From positions 76,198 through 140,197 of the forward strand of contig NZ_RQGD01000023.1 of NCBI RefSeq assembly GCF_004770745.1: a stretch of 64,000 nucleotides of DNA. Direction: 5' to 3'. Made by a program: the position numbers and the translations under genes. Below are positions 1-9,778 of this stretch, piece after piece (position 1 is the first letter of the stretch; each line of letters starts with the position of its first letter). Origin of the DNA: Leptospira ognonensis. Lineage in GTDB: Bacteria > Spirochaetota > Leptospiria > Leptospirales > Leptospiraceae. The notes below the pieces were generated by a model. That model was not told the DNA's origin, made no database searches, and was given only the letters and a program-made list of their open reading frames with translations.

Positions 1-494
1 AAGCAAAGCCGTTTTTTAATAAAAATAGCAGCGGCCTCGTAAAGGAGATAAACCAGTCATTTAAACTTGTCGATATGATTCCTGCATCGGAATATCCAAG
101 ATTCATCCAAGAGAGAGATTCTATAGGGGAGATTGCCTTACCAAATTCTTTAGATTGGTTAAATTCTGAACTCACACAAATCAGTTCCTTTTCTGTATTG
201 ATGCTTTGGAACAAACTTCAAATTGATACCATCCCGAATCTAGAGATTAGAAAAATCATCATTTGGGATGGTAAAAAATCACCAATCAGTTTTCCCGCAC
301 TTTCGGACCGTCAATTTTCTGTCAGCCTAATGGATCTATTGCGTCAGGAACAGCTCGTGTTATTCATTACGGAAAACAGAACTTATTTTTCTTGTACAAG
401 AAAAAAGAGAGATAAATCCTCGAGATGGATCTCTTATTTCTTACAATTAGAATACCTGAAAGATTTTAAAAAAAAAGAATGCGTTAGTTTTTAG
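1..494 (+). CDS. Unknown protein, 5' end outside the window
   Basis: The reading frame of this gene is open back to the left edge. The codons from base 3 up to the first ATG (base 75) read as ordinary protein with no stop, so I treat it as 5'-truncated rather than starting at that ATG. The visible 160 or so residues are rich in aromatic and charged residues and end in a lysine-rich tail. I recognise no family, signal peptide or membrane segment. Its stop codon overlaps the stop of the convergent small gene on the other strand by a few bases. If the gene does start at base 75, the product is 139 residues. Confidence 0.7.
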   Translation, partial: AKPFFNKNSSGLVKEINQSFKLVDMIPASEYPRFIQERDSIGEIALPNSLDWLNSELTQISSFSVLMLWNKLQIDTIPNLEIRKIIIWDGKKSPISFPALSDRQFSVSLMDLLRQEQLVLFITENRTYFSCTRKKRDKSSRWISYFLQLEYLKDFKKKECVSF

Positions 495-676
495 TCGATT
501 TTGTCTTCAAGAATCGGCACTAGAATTTTCGCTATCTCATCATTGAGACGAATAAAATTATTAATACCTAAGTGGGTGATCTTAGTATTGACATCGTTTA
601 ACAAAGACTTAATGAGCCTATCCAATTCTGCTTTTTGTGAATCGGGCAATTTAGATTGAAAAACAATATCGCTCAT
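491..676 (-). CDS. Small hypothetical protein, 61 aa
   Basis: This encodes a short, charged, helical-looking protein with no cysteines, signal peptide or membrane segment. It converges tail-to-tail on the partial gene to its left and lies 46 bases downstream of the MFS gene on the same strand, so it may be the last gene of the NUDIX-MFS transcript. I see no strong Shine-Dalgarno sequence before the ATG. The composition looks like a real protein, but the call rests on length and position only. No function is assigned. Confidence 0.5.
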   Translation of the reverse strand: MSDIVFQSKLPDSQKAELDRLIKSLLNDVNTKITHLGINNFIRLNDEIAKILVPILEDKID

Positions 677-722
677 ATAGAATACCAGTTTGAAAAACGA
701 AAATGAAACAATCCATCATTTT

Positions 723-1964
723 TTAAAGGTGGTCTTTTAATTCGAGTTCTCTCAATTTCGGCGCAAAACGAAATGCAATACTCACAATGAGAAGTGTCAT
801 TACACCACCAACAAGGACGGACCCGACAGGACCGAAAAATTTGGCACTCACACCCGACTCGAAAGCTCCGATTTCATTGGAACTTCCAATGAAAATTTTA
901 TTGATCGAACTTACCCGACCTCTCATATCCTCAGGTGTCATCGTCTGCATTATCGTTGAGCGAATCACAACGGAGGCACTGTCAAAAACTCCAGATGCAA
1001 ACAACGCGATGACAGAAAGCCAAAAGGAAGTCGAAATTCCGAAGACGAGCATACACAGTCCAAAACCAAAAACACTGAAAAGTAGAACTTTTCCAGATTT
1101 GTGTAGAGGAGGGCGATGGGTTAAAAAGTAGGCCATGACGAGTGCGCCAAATGATGGCGCTGATCTCAAAATGCCAAGTCCTTCGGAGCCGACAAAAAGT
1201 ATGTCTTTGGCAAATACAGGGAGAAGGGCAATGGCACCGCCAAATAAGACTGCAAACATGTCTAGCGCCATTGCACCTAACATAATTTGATGGTTCCAGA
1301 CAAAACTTAACCCCGCCTTTAAACTTTGTATCAGTGGCTCTCTAATTTTTTTCTCGAGTAGTGGTCTTGGAGAAATAAATAAAAATAAAAGAAAAGGCAA
1401 TCCTATACAAAAACAGTCCATGAGGTAAGCGGACTTGATTCCAAACCAACCATACATAAGCCCACCCAGGGCAGGACCAATGACGGCACCAGCCTGAAAA
1501 GATGTCCCCATCCAAGCCGCCGAATGCGGGTAATGTTCTCTCGGAACAAGCTGGGTCACAAAACTAAAAATAGCTGGAGAGATAAAACCCCGAGCAATGC
1601 CAGATACAAAGATGACTAAAAAAATGGGGTAGGCACCAAAAGTTATAAGCAGATGGGAAAGCGAACCTGTAAAAAGAAGAAGTGAGACAGAGCAGAAAAA
1701 TAAAACCACGAGACAGATAAGGATGATTGCTCGACGTTCCCTTAGGTCTGCAAGGTGTCCTGCATACAAGGCTACGATGATGGAGGGTATGGCTTCAAAA
1801 AGACCAACAAGTCCTAAGTCTAACAGATTTCCCGTAAGCTCATAAACTTGCCAGCCAACGATCGTTGCCTGGATATTGATCGCGAGAACCATAAAGAAGC
1901 GAGCGACAATGAAAAAACGAAAGTCTCGATGTTTAAATATGGGAGATGAGAAAAGTTTTGTCAT
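723..1964 (-). CDS. MFS transporter, EntS/MFS_3-type exporter
   Basis: This is a 413-residue inner-membrane protein with about 12 hydrophobic segments, typical of major facilitator superfamily exporters. The loop after TM2 carries the variant A-motif GHLADLRERR near residue 88, and TM5 shows the GPALGGLMYGWFG pattern common to the MFS_3/EntS branch. Members of that branch export siderophores or drugs; the substrate here cannot be inferred. Its ATG overlaps the stop of the upstream NUDIX gene by 4 bases, so the two are translationally coupled. No truncation is apparent. Confidence 0.85.
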   Translation of the reverse strand: MTKLFSSPIFKHRDFRFFIVARFFMVLAINIQATIVGWQVYELTGNLLDLGLVGLFEAIPSIIVALYAGHLADLRERRAIILICLVVLFFCSVSLLLFTGSLSHLLITFGAYPIFLVIFVSGIARGFISPAIFSFVTQLVPREHYPHSAAWMGTSFQAGAVIGPALGGLMYGWFGIKSAYLMDCFCIGLPFLLFLFISPRPLLEKKIREPLIQSLKAGLSFVWNHQIMLGAMALDMFAVLFGGAIALLPVFAKDILFVGSEGLGILRSAPSFGALVMAYFLTHRPPLHKSGKVLLFSVFGFGLCMLVFGISTSFWLSVIALFASGVFDSASVVIRSTIMQTMTPEDMRGRVSSINKIFIGSSNEIGAFESGVSAKFFGPVGSVLVGGVMTLLIVSIAFRFAPKLRELELKDHL

Positions 1965-2518
1965 GAAGGATATTTTAGAAAATACAATCCCAATGCCGCC
2001 ACCATATGCGGATGATGGATTTGACCATCAAATAGATACTCTTTTACCTCTTGTGGGGTAGCAAACAAGATTTCAATATCCTCACCTTCATCGAATTCAA
2101 CAGGTTCTGTCTCTTTTACATTCCTAGCGATAAAAGAGTAAGACCAGTTCGTGAACATAGCCGGGTTTCCAGAGAACTTATTTAAATATTCATAATCGTT
2201 ATCTAATGCGGTAAATCCAGTTTCTTCACGTAATTCGCGTTTAGCGGAAATAAGGGCCGCCTCATAGTTTTGACCTTCCTCATCCACGATACCCCCTGGT
2301 AGTTCCAGGCTGATTTCTCCTATTCCGTGCCGATACTGTTTGATGAGTAGAATCCTACCGTCTTCCGTAATGGGGATTACATTTACCCAATCCTTTGATT
2401 TCAAAACAAAATAGGTTCTGAGCTTATCGGCTCTAGGAAGTTTGATTTCAAAACTTGAAAGAGTATAGATTGGCGTGGGGAAGTGTTCTTTCCAGTTCTT
2501 ACGTTCTCGGTTTTCCAT
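1961..2518 (-). CDS. NUDIX hydrolase, ADP-ribose pyrophosphatase-like
   Basis: This 185-residue protein carries a NUDIX box at about residues 75-102, with the core RELREETGF preceded at the right distance by the conserved glutamate. The glycine-to-glutamate spacing of the box is about four residues longer than the canonical GX5E, so the first loop is extended. The overall layout (N-terminal beta region, then the box) resembles NudF-type ADP-ribose or nucleoside-diphosphate-sugar pyrophosphatases, which cleave the pyrophosphate using Mg2+. It is the first gene of a two-gene transcript with the MFS exporter. It is divergent from the GST-like gene across 71 bases. Confidence 0.85.
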   Translation of the reverse strand: MENRERKNWKEHFPTPIYTLSSFEIKLPRADKLRTYFVLKSKDWVNVIPITEDGRILLIKQYRHGIGEISLELPGGIVDEEGQNYEAALISAKRELREETGFTALDNDYEYLNKFSGNPAMFTNWSYSFIARNVKETEPVEFDEGEDIEILFATPQEVKEYLFDGQIHHPHMVAALGLYFLKYPS

Positions 2519-2589
2519 TGACCTTTCCTTCTTAAAATCTAAAGGGCAGATGGGAAAGTGATTTTCATTTCATTCAAAATTTAAAACTT

Positions 2590-3198
2590 ATGACTATGAA
2601 ACTTTTTGGAAGTCTGACCTCACCTTATGTACGACGGATTCGCTTTTTAGCTTTGGAGCTAGGTATCGCGCATACTCTAGTGGATACGATGACAGAGGAG
2701 GGGCAGGCCGAACTCCGTCAAAAGAATCCCATATGGAAAGTTCCTTATGTGGAATTCGAAGAAGTCAAAATTTGGGACAGCCACGCGATAATGGACTATC
2801 TCTTTGAGAAGTATGGATACGGAAGTTTACGTCCCCAAACGTTTGGATCTCATATCGAAGAATCAAATCTGATCTACGCCATCGATGGGGCACTCGATGC
2901 AGGCATCAATTTGTTTTATCTAACAAAGGAGGGTGTGAGCCCTGAAACCACGCCTTATCTACAGAAGCAAAAAAACCGCATCGAGTCTGTTATGACATAT
3001 CTCAAAACAAAGCTAAAAGAGGGCTATTTTTTCTCAGAGAAACGAATGGGAGTTGCGGAACTCAATCTCTACACTGCTCTCGATTGGTACCAGCTCCGAA
3101 ATGTCTATCCTGTGGCGGACCACTCAGAATTCTCCGGATTTCTGGCAACCCACGGATCTCACCCCCATCTAGAAAAAACGGCTCCTCCCCGGGGCTAA
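2590..3198 (+). CDS. Glutathione S-transferase-like protein
   Basis: The N-terminal 80 residues form a thioredoxin-fold GST domain: KLFGSLTSPYVRRIRF at the start, the cis-proline loop KVPYVEF near residue 50, and WDSHAIMDYL with the expected glutathione-contact Asp/Ser. The C-terminal part is alpha-helical, as in GSTs, but its last 30 residues (proline and histidine rich) are less typical. The protein is about the usual 200 residues. A second in-frame ATG two codons downstream is an equally good start, as neither has a clear ribosome site. Substrate unknown. Confidence 0.8.
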   Translation: MTMKLFGSLTSPYVRRIRFLALELGIAHTLVDTMTEEGQAELRQKNPIWKVPYVEFEEVKIWDSHAIMDYLFEKYGYGSLRPQTFGSHIEESNLIYAIDGALDAGINLFYLTKEGVSPETTPYLQKQKNRIESVMTYLKTKLKEGYFFSEKRMGVAELNLYTALDWYQLRNVYPVADHSEFSGFLATHGSHPHLEKTAPPRG

Positions 3199-3213
3199 AA
3201 GGTGCTTTTTCAC

Positions 3214-3236
3214 TCGACCGAGCCAGGTTCGGTCGA
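3214..3236 (+). other. Short perfect inverted repeat ahead of the helicase gene
   Basis: An 8-bp perfect stem (TCGACCGA with TCGGTCGA) and a 7-nt loop sit in the 73-base gap between the GST-like gene and the helicase gene. No T-run follows, so it does not look like a classical intrinsic terminator. It could be a leader hairpin or an operator. Confidence 0.4.
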
Positions 3237-3271
3237 ATTATGTCCCTTACCGACTCACGTTTTTACGAATT

Positions 3272-5290
3272 ATGAAACTGAACCCTGCACAAATGGAAGC
3301 TGTCAATACGGTCGAAGGACCGCTCCTCGTATTTGCGGGGGCTGGTTCAGGAAAAACGCGGGTCATCACGAACCGCATCGGTCATATGATCGAGAACAAA
3401 CACATCCCAGCGGGCAAAATTGTGGCTCTCTCTTTTACCAACAAATCGGCAAAAGAGATGGCAGAACGATTGCGCAAGATGGTCCCCCGTGAAAAATTAA
3501 AAGGGATCATTCTTTCCACGTTTCACTCGTTAGGGTTAAAAATCTTAAAAGATCATATCACCAAACTTGGTTACCATGAGACGTTTTTACTTTTCAATTC
3601 CGGAGACCAAGAATCCTTTGTCTCCGAACTTTTAAAAATCAAAAAATTAGATCCTAAAAAAATTCCACCTAAAGAAATCCTTCGCAGAATCTCTTATTAT
3701 AAGAATACATTGGGAACTGCCAAGAGCCAATCTCTGGACGTGATGGATGAATTCAATTTAATTGCCCAGGAAATGTATCCTTTGTATGAATCTGGTCTAA
3801 AGGAAAAAAATGCTGTCGACTTCGATGATTTGATCTTGTTGCCAAAGCGTCTGTTAGGTGAAATTCCTGAAGTAGCAGAAATTTATCATAAGAAATACCA
3901 ATATTTTATGGTGGATGAATTTCAGGATACAAACCAACTCCAGTATGAGTTTTTATCTCTTTTTCGTGGAAAAAGCGATAATCTTTGTGTAGTGGGCGAC
4001 GATGACCAAAGTATTTACGCATTTCGGGGATCTAACGTAGAACTTATTTTAAATTTTGAAAAAGAATTTCCACAGGCAAAAGTTGTTCGATTGCTTGAAA
4101 ATTATAGATCTACTTCTCCGATCATTGCAGCGGCAAACTCGCTCATCAAAAATAATATAGGAAGAAAAGAAAAAGAACTTTATAGTCGGATCCACTCATC
4201 AGAGTTAGTTGAATATTATGAAACTGCAGATGAAAAAGAGGAGGCTATTTTTGTTGCCAGTCGGATACAAAATTTCCTAATAAAGAATGAGTATAAAGGA
4301 AATGAGATCGCGATTCTTTTTCGTACCAACTTCCAGTCACGACCTTTCGAAGAGGAACTAAGAAATCGAAATATACCGTATAAGGTAGTCGGTGGCTATA
4401 ATTTTTTTGACCGAAAAGAGGTTAGGGATTGCATTTCCTACCTTCGTTATGTGGCAAACCCAAAGGATGATTATTCTCTCCTTCGGATTCTCAATTACCC
4501 GAAACGTGGGATCGGACCGGGAACGATCCAAAAACTACAAGAAGAAAGCTATCATAGGAACTGCTCACTCTTCGACGTGTTTCTAAAAATCATCGAGGAT
4601 GTGGACTACCTGACTGAGGTGAAAACCAAGGTCCGCCAAGAGATCTACCACTTTGTCGAACTCATTGAAACCTTCAAAAAAAAGTTCAGCCTTTCCCCAA
4701 AACTAGCGCCTGTGCTAAAGGAAATGATCTCCCAAATCGGCTTCGAGCGGGAAATTTCCATGGAGGAATCCGAGGAAAAGGTGATCAAAGCCAGAATTTA
4801 CAATTTGAGTGAGCTTGTGAACATGCTTTCCTACTTCGAGGATGAGGAAGAACGTACAGAAAAGCCAAAATTATTCGATTTTTTGCAAAGATTGGCTCTA
4901 TTAATGGAAGATGAGCCGAAAGAAGAAGAGACGGACCGCAGAATTCAGCTTTTGACCATGCACCAGTCCAAGGGGCTTGAATACGATTTAGTATTTTTAG
5001 TGGGTCTAGAAGAGGGAATTTTACCGAACTCACGTGTTATAGATATTGGAGAAGCTGTCGATGAAGAAAGAAGGCTTCTTTACGTTGGAATGACCCGTCC
5101 CAGACTCAAATTGTACTTGACTGGGGCTCGTACAAGACGCAAATTTGGGGAACAAATCGGGAGTGCGCCCTCACGATTTTTAGAAGAGCTTTCTCGGGAC
5201 GCAGTTCTTTACTTTCCGATGGAAACGAAGGACAAGGAAGCTGAAACTCAAAATTTCCTTGAGGAATTAGAGAAATTAAAGGTATGCTAA
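3272..5290 (+). CDS. UvrD/Rep/PcrA-family ATP-dependent DNA helicase
   Basis: This 672-residue superfamily 1A 3'-5' DNA helicase has all the motifs in order: Q motif LNPAQMEAV (4-12), Walker A GAGSGKT (23-29), motif Ia SFTNKSAKEM, Walker B VDEFQDT, motif III GDDDQSIYAFRGS, motif IV RLLENYRS, motif V TMHQSKGLEYD and motif VI VGMTRPR. The length matches Rep/PcrA. Such enzymes unwind DNA in repair and replication restart; I cannot tell UvrD from Rep or PcrA by eye. It begins a plus-strand run with the TPR lipoprotein, whose likely ATG overlaps this stop as TAATG. Confidence 0.93.
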   Translation: MKLNPAQMEAVNTVEGPLLVFAGAGSGKTRVITNRIGHMIENKHIPAGKIVALSFTNKSAKEMAERLRKMVPREKLKGIILSTFHSLGLKILKDHITKLGYHETFLLFNSGDQESFVSELLKIKKLDPKKIPPKEILRRISYYKNTLGTAKSQSLDVMDEFNLIAQEMYPLYESGLKEKNAVDFDDLILLPKRLLGEIPEVAEIYHKKYQYFMVDEFQDTNQLQYEFLSLFRGKSDNLCVVGDDDQSIYAFRGSNVELILNFEKEFPQAKVVRLLENYRSTSPIIAAANSLIKNNIGRKEKELYSRIHSSELVEYYETADEKEEAIFVASRIQNFLIKNEYKGNEIAILFRTNFQSRPFEEELRNRNIPYKVVGGYNFFDRKEVRDCISYLRYVANPKDDYSLLRILNYPKRGIGPGTIQKLQEESYHRNCSLFDVFLKIIEDVDYLTEVKTKVRQEIYHFVELIETFKKKFSLSPKLAPVLKEMISQIGFEREISMEESEEKVIKARIYNLSELVNMLSYFEDEEERTEKPKLFDFLQRLALLMEDEPKEEETDRRIQLLTMHQSKGLEYDLVFLVGLEEGILPNSRVIDIGEAVDEERRLLYVGMTRPRLKLYLTGARTRRKFGEQIGSAPSRFLEELSRDAVLYFPMETKDKEAETQNFLEELEKLKVC

Positions 5291-5979
5291 TGAAACGACT
5301 TTATCCACTAACCCTACTCACGGTGTTGGCGGTATCAATGGGAAACTGTGCTTCCACGGAAGATTCCGTTCGCACGAGTGCCGGCTCAAAAATCAACACG
5401 AGCTCGCATCTATCCCAGATTGATCAGATTGACAGGGAATTAAAATCCGCACAGACAGAAGAAGCAAAATCTAAATTGCTCCTTGCGAAAGGAAGATTGC
5501 AGTTAGAGCTCGGAAAATATGATGATTCGATCGGCACATTGTCTGCTATCAACGTTGCTAAAAATGCAACTGTGAACACGGGTGAACTGAATTTATATTT
5601 GGGAAAGGCCTACATCGGTAAAAACCAATACTCGAAAGCGATTCTTTATCTCAACCAATCGGAAAAACTGGACAAAGTCTACAATCCGGAACGAAAGAAG
5701 CTTGTGGTGCAATCTCTGGTCGCAGAAAGAGAATATTATCCGGCACTTGCTGCGCTTACAAAAACCTATCATAAAGGAAACCAGAAGAAAGACGAATTCT
5801 ATTATGAAACGGCTGCTAAAACCTATCTAAAAATGGGTTTCGAATATAAGAATTCCAGTTTTTATCAAAAAAGCCTTCAAGTGACCAATATGGGATTAGA
5901 AGACTTTCCTGAAAATGAGATGCTCAAATCCATCCAAAGGGATTGTTTAGAAGTACTCCAGCCGGACGGTAAGCTCTAA
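5290..5979 (+). CDS. TPR-containing lipoprotein
   Basis: The start is the ATG overlapping the helicase stop (TAATG), with AAAGG 7 bases upstream. A two-codon longer form from base 5284 is possible. A basic N-terminus and hydrophobic core lead to a lipobox-like VSMGNC at about residue 20, implying an exported lipoprotein. The mature part is alpha-helical with tetratricopeptide-like repeats (for example LYLGKAYIGKNQYSKAILYL), a fold used for protein-protein contacts. It sits between the helicase and an AsmA-like protein. Its partner is unknown. Confidence 0.78.
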   Translation: MKRLYPLTLLTVLAVSMGNCASTEDSVRTSAGSKINTSSHLSQIDQIDRELKSAQTEEAKSKLLLAKGRLQLELGKYDDSIGTLSAINVAKNATVNTGELNLYLGKAYIGKNQYSKAILYLNQSEKLDKVYNPERKKLVVQSLVAEREYYPALAALTKTYHKGNQKKDEFYYETAAKTYLKMGFEYKNSSFYQKSLQVTNMGLEDFPENEMLKSIQRDCLEVLQPDGKL

Positions 5980-5986
5980 TCTACTC

Positions 5987-8173
5987 TTGAAGTATCCGCA
6001 GTCCCTCATTTCCGAAAAGGATGTGAGGGCAAACCTCTCCCAATTTCAAAACCTAACTCGTCTTTATAAAAAGCATCTATTTTCAAGCCTGGCTCTTGCT
6101 GCCTTTTTTTTCGTAGTTGTCCTATGCTATTTTGGTTTGGAATACTTTCTAAAAACAAAAAAAGTACCGCTCGTCGCGATCCGGTCCATCGTGACCTCAA
6201 CGATCAATCAAAAAATCGGTAAAGCCGTCGATCTCGGGGTTGTCGATTTTTCTATTCGCGAAGGCCTCATCCTGGAAGATTTAGTAATTTCGAGAGAGGA
6301 AGATTTTTCGTTCAACACGAATTTACTCAAAGTGAAACGTGTTACCTTCCATCTATCCTCTCTTTTCAGTTCGATCCCTCAGATTGACCGGATAGATTTT
6401 TTTAGTCCTCAACTGACTTTAAATAATGATGAGGCACTTGAGAAAACCTTACTCGAATATTTTAAATCTACGAAGGTCAAAGAAGTCGTATTTCATGATA
6501 CTCGTGTTAGCTTTAAGAAAGAAGATATGTCTGTACTTGAATGGAAAGAAGGCTGGGATATTCGATTTTTGCGTAAAAATGGAAAGATCGAAGTCGAGTA
6601 TGATAACGGTATTTATTGGTTACCGAATGCTACGAGAGTCAAAGGTGAGGGCACATTAGCTGAGGCAGATGCGAATCATTTTAAATTTTCTTTACAGTGG
6701 AAAAATTATCCATCAGAGGAAGCACCACTTCTTGTAAGTTATCTTTTCGGATCGAGTATTCAATCTGCAGTTCTGTCAGGTAATGGAAGTTGGGAACGTT
6801 CCGAGAAGGGAGAAGACATCATTAAAGGTGATGTTGAATTTGAAAATTCAAATTTCTTGATCTCGCAGTTGCCAGGTTATGTGGTTAACGGATTAAGGTT
6901 TCAGGAAAAATTTTTATTTCAAGACAATAAAGAAACTCGAGACTATTCCTCTCTCGATTTTCAGCTGAAAATTGAAGACGAAATTTTGAAGGGAAAAGAG
7001 AATTTACTAAAACGTAAAATTGATTTTAAAGTAGATGATTTAGAGCCTATCTCCTCCCTCTTTATTGATTTAGCAACGAGTGAAGGACTACCACTCGTCG
7101 GAAAGGCTAGAGGCAGTATAGAAATTGATGAAACGGGTGATAAAAACAAATGGTTTAAAGTAAGAGGTGCGATCGCCTTAGAAGATTTGGAATGGCAATC
7201 AGAACGTTTCTCTTTTCGAAATGGTGTCAGTCAGCTGAACATTGCGGAGGGAAATACTGTGAGTTTAACAGTCAAAGGGGAAGTCTTTGATAAACCAGCA
7301 AACTTCGATTTGAGTTCAAATCTGGAATGGTCGAGATCCAAAAAAACCGATGGGACTTATTACTATCCGCTAAATTCCAAAACAAAAGCCACTCTCCAAA
7401 TCCATGAACTATTGGCTAAAAACTGGGCTCCGATGTATGATGCTTGGAAAAAGGAAACCTTGGAAGATATAAAAGAGAGGCAAGAAAAGCTGATCCCTGA
7501 GGAATACTTCTATCAGAAAAAAATTTATAAATACTTTTTGGAAGCGATGAACTTCGATCTAACCCTGTTAGTGAATCATTATTTTCCTTATGAGGGGAGT
7601 GCTAGCAGCGGTGAATTGAAAGGATCGCTCACCATTAAAGATGGGCGATGGAACACTTCACTTTTGCTGCCAAAAACGGGATCAAAGCTTGGTATCTCCT
7701 CGTATTTTGCGACTAAAACTCCTAATTTTTCATTTACGCTTTTTCTAAATGAGTACCCTTGGAACCGACCATGGACGGATGTTTGCGGAATGAATCTCCT
7801 ACCTGAAAGCGTGAATCTTGATTATTCATTTGCAAGCCAAGGCAGTGATTATTATACTTTGGTAAAAGATTCTAGAATCAATTATACGGCAAAACTCGAA
7901 CGCGTAAAAGTCGTTGGGAAGGAGCTCTGGACCAAATTGAATTTACCTGAAAAGGCCATACAAGATCCCATCACGCTTGAGTTTACATTAGATCATTATT
8001 TCGACATGGATTATATGCGGAATTTAAGTTTAACTTCTGCTAGTATTGACTTAAAAGGCTATGCCCAAAATAAAACTGGATATTTTGTATATAACGTCTA
8101 TGGACTGATTGGTGAGGCTCGCGGTAGCTGGACTTTCTCTGAGGAAGAAAATAAACGATGCCAAGTCAAATGA
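5987..8173 (+). CDS. AsmA-like inner-membrane-anchored periplasmic protein
   Basis: This 728-residue protein begins at a TTG seven bases after the preceding stop. There is no ATG nearby and the ribosome site is weak. One transmembrane helix (about residues 31-51) is followed by a large beta-rich region. The stretch after the helix (IGKAVDLGVVDFSIREGLILEDL) has the pattern seen at the start of AsmA/YicH/TamB-type bridge proteins, which span the envelope and are linked to lipid transport. I infer an AsmA-like role; remote homology only. The next lipoprotein overlaps its stop by 4 bases. Confidence 0.7.
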   Translation: MKYPQSLISEKDVRANLSQFQNLTRLYKKHLFSSLALAAFFFVVVLCYFGLEYFLKTKKVPLVAIRSIVTSTINQKIGKAVDLGVVDFSIREGLILEDLVISREEDFSFNTNLLKVKRVTFHLSSLFSSIPQIDRIDFFSPQLTLNNDEALEKTLLEYFKSTKVKEVVFHDTRVSFKKEDMSVLEWKEGWDIRFLRKNGKIEVEYDNGIYWLPNATRVKGEGTLAEADANHFKFSLQWKNYPSEEAPLLVSYLFGSSIQSAVLSGNGSWERSEKGEDIIKGDVEFENSNFLISQLPGYVVNGLRFQEKFLFQDNKETRDYSSLDFQLKIEDEILKGKENLLKRKIDFKVDDLEPISSLFIDLATSEGLPLVGKARGSIEIDETGDKNKWFKVRGAIALEDLEWQSERFSFRNGVSQLNIAEGNTVSLTVKGEVFDKPANFDLSSNLEWSRSKKTDGTYYYPLNSKTKATLQIHELLAKNWAPMYDAWKKETLEDIKERQEKLIPEEYFYQKKIYKYFLEAMNFDLTLLVNHYFPYEGSASSGELKGSLTIKDGRWNTSLLLPKTGSKLGISSYFATKTPNFSFTLFLNEYPWNRPWTDVCGMNLLPESVNLDYSFASQGSDYYTLVKDSRINYTAKLERVKVVGKELWTKLNLPEKAIQDPITLEFTLDHYFDMDYMRNLSLTSASIDLKGYAQNKTGYFVYNVYGLIGEARGSWTFSEEENKRCQVK

Positions 8174-8544
8174 ATAAGTATCTAGGGAAAGCGCTCCTTT
8201 TTGTCACATTATGCCTGTTCCTTGGAGGTTGTCATGAAGAGAAAAATCCTGCGGATGTTCCGCCAGATTTAAAAAATATTCCTTCTTTTGCCGGACAGTG
8301 GAAAATACAAGGAATGGAATATGATCCTATGAAAGCAAAACCAGTGAACATTATTTTTTTAGATCCCGAAAATCATAAAGCAATGCTTGGAAATGAGTCT
8401 TATGATTTGGAACTGGATTCTCTAGGTCTTCGGATAAAGGCAGATGACAGGGAAAATGCTGTGGGATATTTCTTATTTTCAGAAATCAAAGAACACACCT
8501 GGGTCGGAAGTTGGGAAGATAGAGTCATTCGTTTGGCTCGATAA
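8170..8544 (+). CDS. Small lipoprotein
   Basis: I chose the ATG overlapping the previous stop as ATGA; an upstream ATG at 8158 would add four residues before the signal. The N-terminus (MNKYLGKALLFVTLCLFLGGC) is a good signal peptide with lipobox LGGC. The roughly 100-residue mature part ends in a beta-rich region with FAGQWKIQGMEYD, reminiscent of lipocalin-like or other small beta-barrel lipoproteins. The family is not recognised. Its end overlaps the convergent lpxB by 20 bases, leaving no room for a terminator. Confidence 0.75.
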   Translation: MNKYLGKALLFVTLCLFLGGCHEEKNPADVPPDLKNIPSFAGQWKIQGMEYDPMKAKPVNIIFLDPENHKAMLGNESYDLELDSLGLRIKADDRENAVGYFLFSEIKEHTWVGSWEDRVIRLAR

Positions 8545-9778
8545 GTTCACCATAGAAGTGCGAAATTTCTTTAGCAGCCAAACGGGCACCATTGAGTGTT
8601 CCGAGCTCTCGTTCTTTAGTTTCCTGCAAGATCTTTATAATTTTATTTCGATATTTTCTATTTTCTAGAATTTCCAAAGCTTCTTTTAGAATATACTTCG
8701 GTTTGACTTCGTTTTGTGTGATTTCTCTCGCAACTTCTGTTCCAGATAGTATATTGGCTAGCCCTATATACTTTGATTTAATGAGCAAAGAACCGATCAA
8801 GTAAGTGAATAAGCTAACTTTGTATAGTATGACCATCGGTTTCTCAAAGAAAAGCCCTTCTAATGTGGCAGTTCCTGAAGCAATCAAAAGCAAATCGCTC
8901 GCACTCATCACTCGAAGAGAACTATCCCAAAGATAATGAATTTTTAGAGTAGGAACTTGCGATTTTAAATTTTCAATTTTCGAGAGTATGAATGGTTCTA
9001 GACCTTTATTGATATTTGGAAGTAGGAAAACGATTTCCTTCTTTGTCCCTTGGAAGTGTTCATGAAGTAATTTCGCTGTTCCGAGAATCGGATCAATCAG
9101 TTTGCTAATTTCTCCTTTTCTAGAACCAGGTAGCAGTCCTATCACGAATCCTTCACCCATCTCTGGTAAACCTGATGGAAGTGCAGGCTCTTTTTTTAAC
9201 TTTTCAGGTATTCGTTTAGTGATCGGATGACCAACAAACTTTGAATTAACGCCGTACTCTTTGTAAATGGACTCTTCGAATTTAAAAAGAGTTAGCATCA
9301 AAGCAATGTGTTCTTTGATATAAAAAATACGCTTAAATTTCCATGCCCAAATTTGAGGAGATACATAAAAAACTGACGGAATTCCGATACCTTTTAGTTC
9401 CTTTGCAAGCCTAAGATTAAATCCAGGATAATCGATTAATATAGCAAATTTAGTCTCTCGTTGTTTTGCTTCCTCAACGATTCGAAACAGAAGTTTCTTT
9501 AGAAAACTATACTTTTTGATGGCTTCGGAAAAACCAATAACCGCGAGTTTTTCCAGCTCTTCTAGAGATTCAAACCCCTGTGCTTCCATATTGACTCCGC
9601 CTACACCGTAATAGGTGAGCTCGGGTCGTAGATTTTTTAATTCAGAAATTAAATCGCCACCCAGTAAATCACCAGAATGTTCCCCCGTAAAAACGAGAAC
9701 GTTTTGATTTTTGTTACTTATATGCTTTTGGGATTTTTTTTTGGCTACCACTGAGACCTCTCGTGCCGTTCGGTCCAT
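8525..9778 (-). CDS. lpxB: Lipid-A-disaccharide synthase LpxB
   Basis: LpxB (GT19) joins UDP-2,3-diacylglucosamine to lipid X to give the lipid A disaccharide at the inner face of the inner membrane. The signature GEHSGDLLGGDL lies near residue 32, followed by YGVGGVNMEAQGF, VLIDYPGFNLRLAK-type and SPQIWAWK segments and a C-terminal LPGSRKGEI. The listed ATG overlaps lpxI by 65 bases. A GTG nine codons in (start base 9751) has GAGAGG five bases upstream and is probably the true start. It lies directly downstream of lpxI, which makes lipid X, giving consecutive steps. Confidence 0.93.
   Translation of the reverse strand: MDRTAREVSVVAKKKSQKHISNKNQNVLVFTGEHSGDLLGGDLISELKNLRPELTYYGVGGVNMEAQGFESLEELEKLAVIGFSEAIKKYSFLKKLLFRIVEEAKQRETKFAILIDYPGFNLRLAKELKGIGIPSVFYVSPQIWAWKFKRIFYIKEHIALMLTLFKFEESIYKEYGVNSKFVGHPITKRIPEKLKKEPALPSGLPEMGEGFVIGLLPGSRKGEISKLIDPILGTAKLLHEHFQGTKKEIVFLLPNINKGLEPFILSKIENLKSQVPTLKIHYLWDSSLRVMSASDLLLIASGTATLEGLFFEKPMVILYKVSLFTYLIGSLLIKSKYIGLANILSGTEVAREITQNEVKPKYILKEALEILENRKYRNKIIKILQETKERELGTLNGARLAAKEISHFYGELIEPNE

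Noticed and set aside
3214..3236. Intrinsic terminator before the helicase gene
   Set aside because: The hairpin is perfect but has no downstream T-run.
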